A stretch of 13,738 bases of DNA, from positions 1-13,738 of the forward strand of contig JALVLE010000144.1 of assembly GCA_027033555.1 (NCBI GenBank). The letters run 5' to 3'. A program made the position numbers and the translations under genes. The notes beneath the pieces were generated by a model, which ran no database searches, had not been told where the DNA came from, and saw only the letters and a program-made list of their open reading frames with translations. Below, piece by piece: positions 1-6,810 of this stretch (the stretch's first letter is position 1; every line of letters starts with the position of its first letter). The DNA comes from Caldifarciminota bacterium. GTDB taxonomy: Bacteria > Hydrothermota > Hydrothermia > UBA1063 > CAJXJZ01.

Positions 1-74
1 GGTCAAATGCGAGAACAAGAAAAGGACCGAGGGGCAATATGTTAAAGAGAAGCAGAAAGAAGGGGGGTAAATAA
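1..74 (+). CDS. rpsM: 30S ribosomal protein S13, C-terminal end (partial)
   Basis: Only the last 23 codons are present. In the frame beginning at base 3 they read [14 protein letters not shown] and then a Lys/Arg-rich tail ending GGK, with stop TAA at 72-74. The NARTRKGP segment is the hallmark C-terminal extension of S13, which reaches into the small-subunit head near the decoding site and contacts tRNA. The stop codon shares one base with the rpsK ATG (TAATG), the tight coupling expected in the alpha operon (rpsM-rpsK-rpsD-rpoA-rplQ). The 5' part of the gene lies outside the window. Confidence 0.93.
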   Translation, partial: SNARTRKGPRGNMLKRSRKKGGK

Positions 75-478
75 TGGCAAGGAGGACCAGTTCTGAGACT
101 TTAAGAAGAAAGAAGAAAAAGGCAAAAGGCATAGAACCGGTTGGGATAGCCCATATCCAGTCCACCTTTAATAATACCATTGTAACTATCACCGATCTTA
201 AGGGTAATACCATAACCTGGGCAAGTGGTGGCACAGTAGGTTTCTCCGGCACGAGAAAGGGAACTCCTTTTGCTGCCATGAAGGCGGCAGAAAAGGCTGC
301 AAAAGAGGCGAAGTCACTTGGGGTGCAGAGAGTAGAGGTATGGGTTAAAGGTCCTGGTCCTGGTAGAGAGTCGGCTATAAGAGCTATTCAGGCTGCTGGT
401 CTTGAGGTTTTTGCAATCAAGGATGTAACCCCTATACCCCATAATGGCTGTAGGCCACCTAAAAGAAGGAGAGTGTAG
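74..478 (+). CDS. rpsK: 30S ribosomal protein S11
   Basis: A 134-residue S11, a platform protein of the 30S subunit that contacts the 3' region of 16S rRNA near the E site. The body shows the family features: the [15 protein letters not shown] strand, the [19 protein letters not shown] segment, and the very conserved C-terminus [18 protein letters not shown]. The length is normal apart from a short basic N-terminal extension (RRKKKKAKG). The start is fixed by the TAATG junction with rpsM and by the G-rich Shine-Dalgarno stretch at about 61-67. rpsD follows after 2 bases, consistent with translational coupling within the alpha operon. Confidence 0.98.
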   Translation: MARRTSSETLRRKKKKAKGIEPVGIAHIQSTFNNTIVTITDLKGNTITWASGGTVGFSGTRKGTPFAAMKAAEKAAKEAKSLGVQRVEVWVKGPGPGRESAIRAIQAAGLEVFAIKDVTPIPHNGCRPPKRRRV

Positions 479-480
479 GC

Positions 481-1110
481 ATGGCGAGATATACAGGCCC
501 AAAGTGCAGATTGTGCAGGAGAGAGGGAGAAAAACTATTTCTTAAAGGGGAAAGATGTTTCTCAAAATGTCCCCTTGATGGCCACAAAAGGTATCCCCCG
601 GGGATGCATGGACCTGAAAGAAGAAAGAAGCTTTCCATTTATGGACTTCAGCTGAGAGAGAAACAGAAGGTTAAGAGGATATACGGTGTGCTTGAGACCC
701 AGTTTAGAAAGTTTTTTGAATGGGCAAGGAAGATGCCTGGTAATACAGGAGAAAATCTGCTTTCTCTCTTGGAAAGAAGACTTGACAATGTGGTTTATAG
801 ATTGGGTATTGCTGCGAGCAGAGCTCAGGCGAGGCAGCTTGTGAATCATGGGCATGTAAGAGTAAATGGAAAGAAAGTGGATATAGCTTCCTATCTTGTA
901 AAACCGGGCGATGTTATAACCCTTTCTGATAAAGCCAAAAAGTTTGCCATTGTCCAGGAGAATCTTGAGGGTCTTGATATAGGCACAATACCCACGTGGT
1001 TATCATTTGACAAAAACAGAATTGAGGGTAAGGTTATCAGGAATCCTATAAGAACCGATATAACTTACCCTGTCAACGAAACACTAATCATAGAGCTCTA
1101 CTCCAAGTAG
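481..1110 (+). CDS. rpsD: 30S ribosomal protein S4 (zinc-binding type)
   Basis: A 209-residue S4, primary 16S rRNA binder and 30S assembly nucleator; in several bacteria it also represses the alpha operon. The N-terminus carries four cysteines, C9-X2-C12-X13-C26-X3-C30, the zinc-ribbon form of S4, as opposed to the cysteine-free form. The [15 protein letters not shown] segment and an S4 RNA-binding domain at about residues 95-160 ([20 protein letters not shown]) are typical. The last cysteine pair is spaced X3, one shorter than the X4 I recall for Thermus S4. A purine-rich SD (AAGGAGA) lies in the end of rpsK. rpoA starts 12 nt downstream. Confidence 0.98.
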   Translation: MARYTGPKCRLCRREGEKLFLKGERCFSKCPLDGHKRYPPGMHGPERRKKLSIYGLQLREKQKVKRIYGVLETQFRKFFEWARKMPGNTGENLLSLLERRLDNVVYRLGIAASRAQARQLVNHGHVRVNGKKVDIASYLVKPGDVITLSDKAKKFAIVQENLEGLDIGTIPTWLSFDKNRIEGKVIRNPIRTDITYPVNETLIIELYSK

Positions 1111-1122
1111 AGGTAAAAATTT

Positions 1123-2121
1123 ATGAAAGAGTTAATAATACCTAATGGAATAAAAGTTCTTGAAGAATCCGAGAGATTCGGGAAATATGTTTTTGCTCCT
1201 TTGGAGAGGGGCTTCGGTATTACAGTTGGTAATAGTCTCCGAAGAGTGCTCCTGTCCTCCATTCCCGGTCAGGCCATTTATGCGGTGAAAATAGAGGGGG
1301 TGCTGCACGAATTTTCTACTATAAGGGGTATAATAGAGGATGTTCCTCATATAGTATTGAATCTCAAAAGAATTCGCATTAAATTTGATGAAGCGGCACC
1401 TGAAGAAGCTGTTATTCGCCTTAAAGTACAGGGACCAAAGGAAGTGAAGGCAGGAGACTTGGATCTACCTGAATATGTGAGCGTGATGGATCCTGATTCG
1501 CATATAGCAACAATTACCACGGATACAGTCCTTGAAATGGAGCTACGTGCCAACAGGGGAAGGGGATTTGTGCAGGTTGAAGATATGAAGTATGAGCTGC
1601 CAGAAGGATTTATCCTCATTGATGCTATTTACAGCCCTGTGCAGAAGGTCAACTATACAGTTGAAAACATGCGAGTTGGCTCAAGAACAGATTATGAGAA
1701 ACTGATTATGGAAATATGGACAGATGGCTCGGTTCATCCATTTAAGGCCTTACAACAGGCTTCATCTATTCTCAAAACACACTGTGAGCGTGTTTCTCAG
1801 CTTGTGGTGGAGGAAAAAGAGGAGACAGAAAGTGTAAGGTTTGAGGAGAGGGAGCGTATCAGAAACTTCATTCTAAACGATATAGCAACGCTTGAATTAT
1901 CAAGGCGTACTTTGAATTGTCTCAGGGAGGCTGGCATAAACAAAATATACCAGCTCGTTTCAAAAACAGAAGAGGAATTGTTACAGCTCAAAAACTTTGG
2001 GCAAAAATCACTTTCCGAAGTCAAGGAAAAGCTTGCGAGATTTAACTATTCCCTCGGACTGGATGTGAGAAAGTATTTAAAGGAGGAGGAAATAGAAGAT
2101 GAGGCACCTCAAAAAAGTTAA
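1123..2121 (+). CDS. rpoA: DNA-directed RNA polymerase subunit alpha
   Basis: A 332-residue alpha subunit of RNA polymerase; it dimerises to nucleate core assembly. The N-terminal domain (about 1-230) contains FAPLERGFGITVGNSLRRVL, the conserved dimerisation helix region, and the FSTIRGIIEDVPHIVLNLK segment. A charged linker rich in E and R (about 228-245) leads to the C-terminal domain (about 250-320) with helix-hairpin-helix motifs (RTLNCLREAGINKIYQL, LKNFGQKSLSEVKEKL) that contact UP elements and activators. The length is slightly above the usual 310-330 because of an acidic tail. The last 23 bases overlap rplQ, and the acidic tail doubles as the rplQ ribosome-binding region (AAAGGAGGAGG). 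Confidence 0.98.
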   Translation: MKELIIPNGIKVLEESERFGKYVFAPLERGFGITVGNSLRRVLLSSIPGQAIYAVKIEGVLHEFSTIRGIIEDVPHIVLNLKRIRIKFDEAAPEEAVIRLKVQGPKEVKAGDLDLPEYVSVMDPDSHIATITTDTVLEMELRANRGRGFVQVEDMKYELPEGFILIDAIYSPVQKVNYTVENMRVGSRTDYEKLIMEIWTDGSVHPFKALQQASSILKTHCERVSQLVVEEKEETESVRFEERERIRNFILNDIATLELSRRTLNCLREAGINKIYQLVSKTEEELLQLKNFGQKSLSEVKEKLARFNYSLGLDVRKYLKEEEIEDEAPQKS

Positions 2122-2530
2122 AAAACTTGGTCGTGACAAAGAACACAGAAGAGCATTGCTCAGGAATCAGGTTATTTCCCTTTTTACATATGGGAAAATT
2201 AAAACCACTCTTCCGAAGGCAAAAGAAACAAGGCGCTGGGCTGAAAAGATGATTACACTGGGCAAAAAGGGAACAGTCCCTGCAAGAAGGGAAGCCTTCC
2301 GATTTCTTGCGGACAGGAAAATGGTTAACAGAGTTTTTGATGAGATCGCACCCCTATTTAAGGAAAGAAACGGTGGCTACACGAGGATTTACAGATTGTG
2401 GAGAAGAAGAGGAGATAATGCAGAAATGGCCATGCTTGAACTACTTGCATTCCCTGCTCCTAAAGAGGAGACGGAAGAGCCTAAAGAGGAAGTTAAAAAG
2501 AAGAGATGGAGGCTTTTCGGCAGGAAATAG
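2099..2530 (+). CDS. rplQ: 50S ribosomal protein L17
   Basis: A 143-residue L17, a protein near the polypeptide exit tunnel of the 50S subunit. The signature is MRHLKKVKKLGRDKEHRRAL followed by LRNQVISLFTYGKIKTTLPKA, then EVRRWAEKM-like and GGYTRIYRL motifs. The conserved core ends at about residue 118 (MAMLELLAF). It is followed by a roughly 25-residue charged tail with alternating acidic and basic runs, commonly variable in this family. The ATG at 2099 lies inside rpoA behind a strong SD, so L17 is probably translationally coupled to alpha. It is the last gene of the alpha operon; a hairpin follows 30 nt downstream. Confidence 0.97.
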   Translation: MRHLKKVKKLGRDKEHRRALLRNQVISLFTYGKIKTTLPKAKETRRWAEKMITLGKKGTVPARREAFRFLADRKMVNRVFDEIAPLFKERNGGYTRIYRLWRRRGDNAEMAMLELLAFPAPKEETEEPKEEVKKKRWRLFGRK

Positions 2531-2560
2531 GCCTCTAACTTTTTGAAAATCAACAAAATC

Positions 2561-2611
2561 AGCCCATCTCTTGTGTTTGAATAGCCAGGAGATGGGCTTT
2601 ATAATTTATTT
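2561..2611 (+). terminator. Terminator of the alpha ribosomal operon
   Basis: AGCCCATCTC (2561-2570) pairs perfectly with GAGATGGGCT (2589-2598), giving a 10-bp stem with an 18-nt loop. An A/T-rich tail TTATAATTTATTT follows (2599-2611); it is T-rich but interrupted by A, so termination may be partial. It lies 30 nt after the rplQ stop and ends exactly before the recF ATG. The loop and tail also contain promoter elements. Confidence 0.75.
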
Positions 2612-2612
2612 A
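2577..2612 (+). promoter_or_regulatory. Promoter for recF-dciA-gyrB, predicted leaderless
   Basis: The -35 element TTGAAT (2577-2582) is followed after exactly 17 bp by a perfect -10 TATAAT (2600-2605). The usual initiation distance puts +1 at about 2612, the A of the recF ATG. No Shine-Dalgarno sequence precedes that ATG. The -35 lies in the loop of the rplQ terminator and the -10 in its T-rich tail. The box match is direct; the leaderless start is inferred. Confidence 0.65.
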
Positions 2613-3628
2613 TGAATAAATGCTCAATTTCCCTTGAGAATTTTAGGAATTTCACGGAGTTTCCCGTGGAATTTGATGAGCATGCCAATATTCTCCTCGG
2701 ACCAAATGGGAGTGGTAAAACGTCTTTATTAGAGGCTATTTTTTTTGCTATATTTGGTGCTTCTTTCAGAGAAAAAGACAGGCGAGCACTTGTATCCCAT
2801 GGGAAAAATCATCTGAAGGTTGTTCTAACACATGGGGAAAATGTCATTGAGTCATACATGGATCTGCACGGACGCAGGATTTTAAGACTCAACGGGAAGG
2901 AGGCAAAAAGGGGGGAGATTCTTGCTCGGTTTTTTGCAGTATATTCTATCGGAAAAGAAAATCTTTTTGATGGCCCTCAATACGAGCGAAGGAGAATACT
3001 TGATAAGCTCTCAGGGGCTATGGCGCCTGAATACAGGAGCTGGCTTGCAGCGTATCAGAGGGTGGTTGAAATTAAAAAAAAGGCAATTCTAAACAAGGAC
3101 TTTAACACGCTGCTTGCGACCAACATAAAATTATGGGAGCTGTACCAGAAAATTTCAGATGTAAGAGAAAGCACTCTTTCTCGTATCCGGAAAATAGCTG
3201 AAATCCAAGGCGCAGGAGACATTAAATTTACGTACAAAAAAAGTATATCAAGTTATGAGAGTCTTGAACTTAAGGCAGAAAAAGAGCTTAGGGAAGGTAA
3301 ACTGCTGGTGGGCCTGAATGCGGATGAGGTTGAAGTAAGTGTGAGGGGTATAGATGTCAGGAGTTTTTATTCCCATGGCATTAAGGCCTATCTGTGGCTA
3401 AATATCTTTATAAATTATATGCGCGAGATTGCAAGAGAAAGCAAAAAGACCACCTTTTTACTCCTTGATGAGCCTTTTTCAGTGCTTGATGAGAAAAAAA
3501 GTCAGGAGCTCGTTGAGAATGTGAAAAGAGGGGAGAATCTTATATATTTTTTTACAAGCCAGCGGCGTGTAAAGCATAAATTTCACGCAATTTATCTGGA
3601 TTATGGAAGAGTTAAAGCAGACATTTGA
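2612..3628 (+). CDS. recF: RecF-like DNA repair ATPase, divergent
   Basis: A 338-residue protein of the RecF/SMC-like ATPase family, which in model bacteria loads RecA at gapped DNA. Visible features are the N-terminal ENFRNF strand, Walker A GPNGSGKT (residues 30-37), the RecF-type segment with GPQYERRRILD (121-131) and Walker B FLLLDE (282-287) followed by the D-loop VLD (291-293). It is shorter than the usual 360-370 residues. Several normally conserved motifs are altered: the ABC signature expected as S-x-G-Q reads SHGIKA (254-259), the GPHRDD region reads VGLNADE (233-239), and Walker B is LLLDEPFS and not the LLDD-type usual in RecF. The start at 2612 fits the family N-terminus. The 3' end overlaps the next gene by 26 nt. 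Assignment to RecF rests on motif order and the gyrB-linked context; another small SMC-like ATPase is possible. Confidence 0.8.
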   Translation: MNKCSISLENFRNFTEFPVEFDEHANILLGPNGSGKTSLLEAIFFAIFGASFREKDRRALVSHGKNHLKVVLTHGENVIESYMDLHGRRILRLNGKEAKRGEILARFFAVYSIGKENLFDGPQYERRRILDKLSGAMAPEYRSWLAAYQRVVEIKKKAILNKDFNTLLATNIKLWELYQKISDVRESTLSRIRKIAEIQGAGDIKFTYKKSISSYESLELKAEKELREGKLLVGLNADEVEVSVRGIDVRSFYSHGIKAYLWLNIFINYMREIARESKKTTFLLLDEPFSVLDEKKSQELVENVKRGENLIYFFTSQRRVKHKFHAIYLDYGRVKADI

Positions 3629-3887
3629 CAGGGTACTCAAGAAAATACTGGGAGAGAGGTCTGTTCATTATGAAATAATTAGGGCCATAAATGATTTCTA
3701 TTTACAAAAAGGCGTTGATAAAGAATTGTTTGATGTTGAAGTGAAAAAGAAGTATATTTACATAAGGGTAGCAAGTCCGTATGTGAGAAACGAGATGCAT
3801 ATGCAAAAATTACAGCTTGAGATGTTTCTTGGTAAAAGGTGTCCTCAGGCTGAGAAATTTGAAATTAAATTTACGGGGAGGAAATAA
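3603..3887 (+). CDS. DUF721 / DciA-like protein
   Basis: A small 94-residue protein read by its layout as a DUF721 member, the family that includes DciA, loader of the DnaB replicative helicase in bacteria lacking DnaC or DnaI. It has a helical N-terminus (LKQTFDRVLKKIL), a central beta part (LFDVEVKKKYIYIRVASPYVRNEM, resembling the L-x-V-x-V-x-S-x-x-W-x-x-E-L core) and a helical/strand end. The family tryptophans are replaced by V or Y, so the match is by pattern. Position supports it: in several phyla a DUF721 gene sits between recF and gyrB. It overlaps recF by 26 nt and gyrB by one base (TAATG), so the three are probably co-translated. Confidence 0.6.
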   Translation: MEELKQTFDRVLKKILGERSVHYEIIRAINDFYLQKGVDKELFDVEVKKKYIYIRVASPYVRNEMHMQKLQLEMFLGKRCPQAEKFEIKFTGRK

Positions 3888-5797
3888 TGGAAGATAAGGA
3901 AGAACTTAAAAACAAGGAAAATTATACCGCTCAGGATATCAGGGTATTAAAGGGCCTTGAAGGTGTGAGAATGAGGCCCGCAATGTATATTGGGGATGTG
4001 GGAAAGAGAGGTTTGCATCATCTCATTTATGAGATAGTTGATAATGCTGTTGATGAAGCTCTTGCAGGTTATTGTACAGAGATAAAAATTACTTTGAATG
4101 AGGATGGAAGCGTCACTATAGAGGATAATGGAAGAGGAATCCCGGTTGATATACACCCTGAAAAGAAAGTTCCCGCTGTACAGGTGGTATTCACAACCTT
4201 GCATGCAGGCGGAAAATTTGAGTCCAAGGCGTATCAAATATCTGGTGGATTGCACGGAGTAGGTGCCTCGGTAGTAAATGCGCTTTCCGAATGGCTTATT
4301 GTGGAAGTGATGAGAGATGGGAAGATTTACAGGCAGAAGTACAGAAGGGGAGAGGTTGAAACTCCTCTCAAGGTGGTAGGACAAACTGACAAAACGGGAA
4401 CAAGGGTTACTTTTAAACCTGACCCTGAGATTTTTAAAGTCACAGAGTTTGATTATGAGACGCTGAGAGAGCGCATCAGAGAGATTGCGTTTTTGATAGG
4501 TAATGTCAGGTTTATTTTAGAAGATAAAAGAAATAATCTCAGGGATGAGTTTTATTACAAAGGTGGTCTTCTGGAATTTGTTAACTTTCTTGATGAAGCA
4601 AAACAGAGGATTGCCGGGCCTTTTTATATGAAAACGAAAAGGGAGAATGTTGAAATTGAAATAGCTCTTTCATACAATGCTGGATACGTGGAAACCATTT
4701 TAAGTTTTGTTAACACCATCAATACACATGAAGGTGGAACACATCTTGTTGGCTTCAAGAGCGGACTTACGAGGGCAATCAATGATATTGCGAGAAGACA
4801 TAAACTTATCAAAGAGAATTTTTCATTCCACGGAGATGATGTAAGAGAAGGACTTACAGCTGTGATACATGTAAAATTGCCGCATCCTCAGTTTGAGGGG
4901 CAGACCAAAACCAAGCTGGGAAATGGCTATGTTAAAGGTCTTGTTGAATCTGCATTTTATGAATACTTTATGCGGTGGCTGGAGGAGAATCCGAAGGAAG
5001 CCGAAAAAATCGTTGAAAAAGCTAAAACAGCAGCTAAATCCAGGGAGGCAGCCAAAAGAGCAAGAGAACTTATAAGGAGAAAGAGCTTTATTGAAACAGA
5101 TTCACTGCCCGGTAAGCTCTCGGATTGTACTTCCCAAAATCCAGAAGAGTCTGAACTGTTTATAGTAGAGGGAGAGTCTGCAGGTGGTTCTGCCAAACAG
5201 GGTAGAGATAGATACTTCCAGGCTGTACTTCCTCTTAAAGGCAAAATCTTAAATGTTGAAAAGGCTGCGCTCCATAAGGCTCTGGCCAATGAAGAGATAA
5301 AGGTCCTCCTTTCAGCTATTGATGCCGGGCTTAAGGATGAGTGCGACCCTCAAAAGGCGAGATATCATAAGATTATTATAATGACAGATGCAGATGTAGA
5401 TGGGGCTCACATAAGGACATTACTCCTTACCTTTTTTTACAGATTTATGAAACCCCTTGTTGAGGCAGGATACATATACATTGCACAGCCTCCACTATAC
5501 AGAGTGCAGAAGGGAAAGAAGGTTTATTATGTGTATTCTGACAGGGAACTTGAAGAAAAGCTGAAAGAACTCGGTGAAAGTGTACACATACAGAGATATA
5601 AAGGACTGGGTGAGATGAATCCAGAACAGTTATGGGAGACCACCATGAACCCGGAAAATAGAGTCTTAAAAAGAGTAACGGTGGAAGATGCTGCTGAAGC
5701 GGATCGTCTGTTCTCTATATTGATGGGAGATAAGGTAGAGCCAAGAAGGGAGTTTATAGAGCGAAATGCCAAAAAAGTCAGGAATCTTGATGTGTAA
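3887..5797 (+). CDS. gyrB: DNA gyrase subunit B
   Basis: A 636-residue type IIA topoisomerase ATPase subunit; with GyrA it introduces negative supercoils. The GHKL ATPase domain shows YEIVDNAVDEALAG (catalytic E49, Mg ligand N53), DNGRGIP (80-86), GGLHGVG (120-126) and the QTKTKLGN lysine loop. The TOPRIM domain carries EGESAGG (E428) and the metal-binding TDADVDGAH (D501, D503, D505). The C-terminal QRYKGLGEMNP segment is canonical. The length fits the compact GyrB type without the insert of enterobacteria. ParE is the alternative; the recF-linked position favours gyrB. gyrA is not in the window. The SD GGGGAGG is within the end of the DUF721 gene. No convincing terminator follows. Confidence 0.95.
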   Translation: MEDKEELKNKENYTAQDIRVLKGLEGVRMRPAMYIGDVGKRGLHHLIYEIVDNAVDEALAGYCTEIKITLNEDGSVTIEDNGRGIPVDIHPEKKVPAVQVVFTTLHAGGKFESKAYQISGGLHGVGASVVNALSEWLIVEVMRDGKIYRQKYRRGEVETPLKVVGQTDKTGTRVTFKPDPEIFKVTEFDYETLRERIREIAFLIGNVRFILEDKRNNLRDEFYYKGGLLEFVNFLDEAKQRIAGPFYMKTKRENVEIEIALSYNAGYVETILSFVNTINTHEGGTHLVGFKSGLTRAINDIARRHKLIKENFSFHGDDVREGLTAVIHVKLPHPQFEGQTKTKLGNGYVKGLVESAFYEYFMRWLEENPKEAEKIVEKAKTAAKSREAAKRARELIRRKSFIETDSLPGKLSDCTSQNPEESELFIVEGESAGGSAKQGRDRYFQAVLPLKGKILNVEKAALHKALANEEIKVLLSAIDAGLKDECDPQKARYHKIIIMTDADVDGAHIRTLLLTFFYRFMKPLVEAGYIYIAQPPLYRVQKGKKVYYVYSDRELEEKLKELGESVHIQRYKGLGEMNPEQLWETTMNPENRVLKRVTVEDAAEADRLFSILMGDKVEPRREFIERNAKKVRNLDV

Positions 5798-5862
5798 CAC
5801 ATTGCACCTCAAGGTTGTATGCAAAATCTTTTGGGAGGCAATAAGGTAGGCCACGAAAAAAC

Positions 5863-5891
5863 TTGACAAAATGCGAAAGATGCTTTAAAAA
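5863..5891 (+). promoter_or_regulatory. Promoter of the first HU gene
   Basis: A perfect -35 TTGACA (5863-5868) is followed after 17 bp by TAAAAA (5886-5891), which matches the -10 consensus at 4 of 6 positions. Initiation near 5898 would give a leader of about 26 nt with the SD AGGAGG (5911-5916) 7 nt before the ATG at 5924. This is the only strong promoter-like signal in the 126-nt gyrB-HU gap. Confidence 0.55.
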
Positions 5892-5923
5892 ATAGACACT
5901 TCAAAGAAAAAGGAGGATGATAA

Positions 5924-6199
5924 ATGAACAAACAAGAACTAATCGCTGAGGTTGCTCAGAGGGCGGGTCTCACAAAAAAGGATGCGTCCATGGCTGTGAA
6001 TGCTATGCTGGAAGCTATTAAGGCAGCGCTTGCAAAGAATGAGCCTGTAAGACTTATTGGATTTGGCACCTTTGATGTCAAGAAGAGGTCAGCAAGAAAG
6101 GGCAGAAACCCGAGAACAGGAGCTGAGCTGGAAATACCTGCGAGGAATGCTGTTGTCTTCAGACCCGCAAACGCACTCAAGGATATTGTAAATAAGTAA
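5924..6199 (+). CDS. HU family DNA-binding protein (first copy)
   Basis: A 91-residue nucleoid protein of the HU/IHF family that binds and bends DNA as a dimer. The N-terminal helix pair (NKQELIAEVAQRAGLTKKDA) is followed by the signature GFGTFDVKKRSARKGRNPRTG (residues 46-66, written here as the family beta-arm region), with the DNA-intercalating proline at 63 in RNP. The C-terminal AVVFRPANALKDIVN helix is typical. It is closer to standard HU (Ala-rich dimer helices, TGAELEIPA) than the second copy at 8954. It has its own promoter, a strong SD and a terminator, suggesting a monocistronic, highly expressed gene. Confidence 0.95.
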   Translation: MNKQELIAEVAQRAGLTKKDASMAVNAMLEAIKAALAKNEPVRLIGFGTFDVKKRSARKGRNPRTGAELEIPARNAVVFRPANALKDIVNK

Positions 6200-6221
6200 T
6201 CTTGTTGTTTCGTTCTGTGTG

Positions 6222-6259
6222 GAGGGGACTCACTAAAAAGATGATGTCCCCTCTTTTTT
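6222..6259 (+). terminator. Rho-independent terminator after HU, overlapping the next start
   Basis: GAGGGGAC (6222-6229) pairs with GTCCCCTC (6246-6253). The inner TCA/TGA extends the stem past one bulged base, and TTTTTT follows at 6254-6259. The stem and U-tract are strong and lie 22 nt after the HU stop. The 3' arm and U-tract are also the first codons of the following lipoprotein gene, and the only SD-like sequence for that gene (GGAGGGG, 6221-6227) is in the 5' arm. Confidence 0.85.
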
Positions 6260-6810
6260 ATTCTATTCTCTTTTTTATTTTTATTTCGTGTAATCTTTTC
6301 ACTTTAAGAGAGCCTGAAGAGGTAGGGAATGGAGCTCGGATTTTACCTGTGACGTTTTCAGAACTTTTGAAAAGCTATAAAGCAAGTTTTGTAGCTGTGA
6401 ATATAAATCAGTACGAAGCATTGCTATCAGACAGCTTTACTTTTAGGGTATGCGACAGGATATATTATTCAAATCCCGATTTCTACACGACATGGGGAAA
6501 AGACAAAGAGATAATGGTTATGCGGAATTTATTCCTTGCCCTCTCTCAAAATGAGGCTTATCCAGTTGTATTTGATAAGTTTGATGTTATTACCCTTGAT
6601 ACAACCCTGGCAGATAGCCAATATGCAAAGATAGAGTATTTTGCCTATTTTTATTTTACAGGCGACGAGGTTGATACTGCGCGGGGTTATCTGGAAATTT
6701 ATGGAACAAGAAAAGACGAATTCTGGCAGGTGGCTCTTATCCGGGACTATGAAAGAGATAAGAGCCCCTGCCTTTCTGATGTTAAAATAAAGTTTTTAAC
6801 CGGTAAATAA
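6241..6810 (+). CDS. Predicted lipoprotein of unknown function
   Basis: About 189 residues from the ATG at 6241. The N-terminus is a hydrophobic stretch (MSPLFYSILFFIFIS) ending in a lipobox-like FISC, Cys17 being the likely lipidation site, so a membrane-anchored, periplasm-facing protein is expected. The mature part has alternating aromatic-rich strands, a helix-rich start (SELLKSYKASFVAVN) and the pattern YEALLSDSFTF, WGKDKEIMV and FWQVALIRDYER, which resembles NTF2/SnoaL-like folds; no family is firmly recognised. The start is uncertain. From 6241 the signal peptide lacks positive charge; upstream in-frame GTG (6217) or TTG (6202) would add R and KK but have no SD. The GGAGG at 6221-6225 sits 15 nt before 6241, inside the terminator stem. 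The 3' end overlaps argF (opposite strand) by 15 bp. Confidence 0.7.
   Translation: MMSPLFYSILFFIFISCNLFTLREPEEVGNGARILPVTFSELLKSYKASFVAVNINQYEALLSDSFTFRVCDRIYYSNPDFYTTWGKDKEIMVMRNLFLALSQNEAYPVVFDKFDVITLDTTLADSQYAKIEYFAYFYFTGDEVDTARGYLEIYGTRKDEFWQVALIRDYERDKSPCLSDVKIKFLTGK

Noticed and set aside
2307..2546. Plus-strand open frame overlapping rplQ in another frame.
   Set aside because: Out-of-frame shadow of L17 (charged, repetitive product); rplQ is unambiguous.
3947..4384. Minus-strand open frame of 145 codons inside gyrB.
   Set aside because: Antisense to the highly conserved GHKL ATPase domain, with no SD and no protein-like pattern.
5802..5824. Weak inverted repeat TTGCA...TGCAA after gyrB, considered as a terminator.
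   Set aside because: Only 5 bp of stem and no T-run follows.
5819..5866. Tiny open frame (15 codons) in the gyrB-HU gap.
   Set aside because: No SD, no family resemblance, and it runs into the HU -35 box; treated as leader sequence.
6202..6240. Upstream TTG/GTG starts for the lipoprotein gene.
   Set aside because: They would add a better charged N-terminus but have no SD and would translate through the whole terminator; kept as an alternative only.
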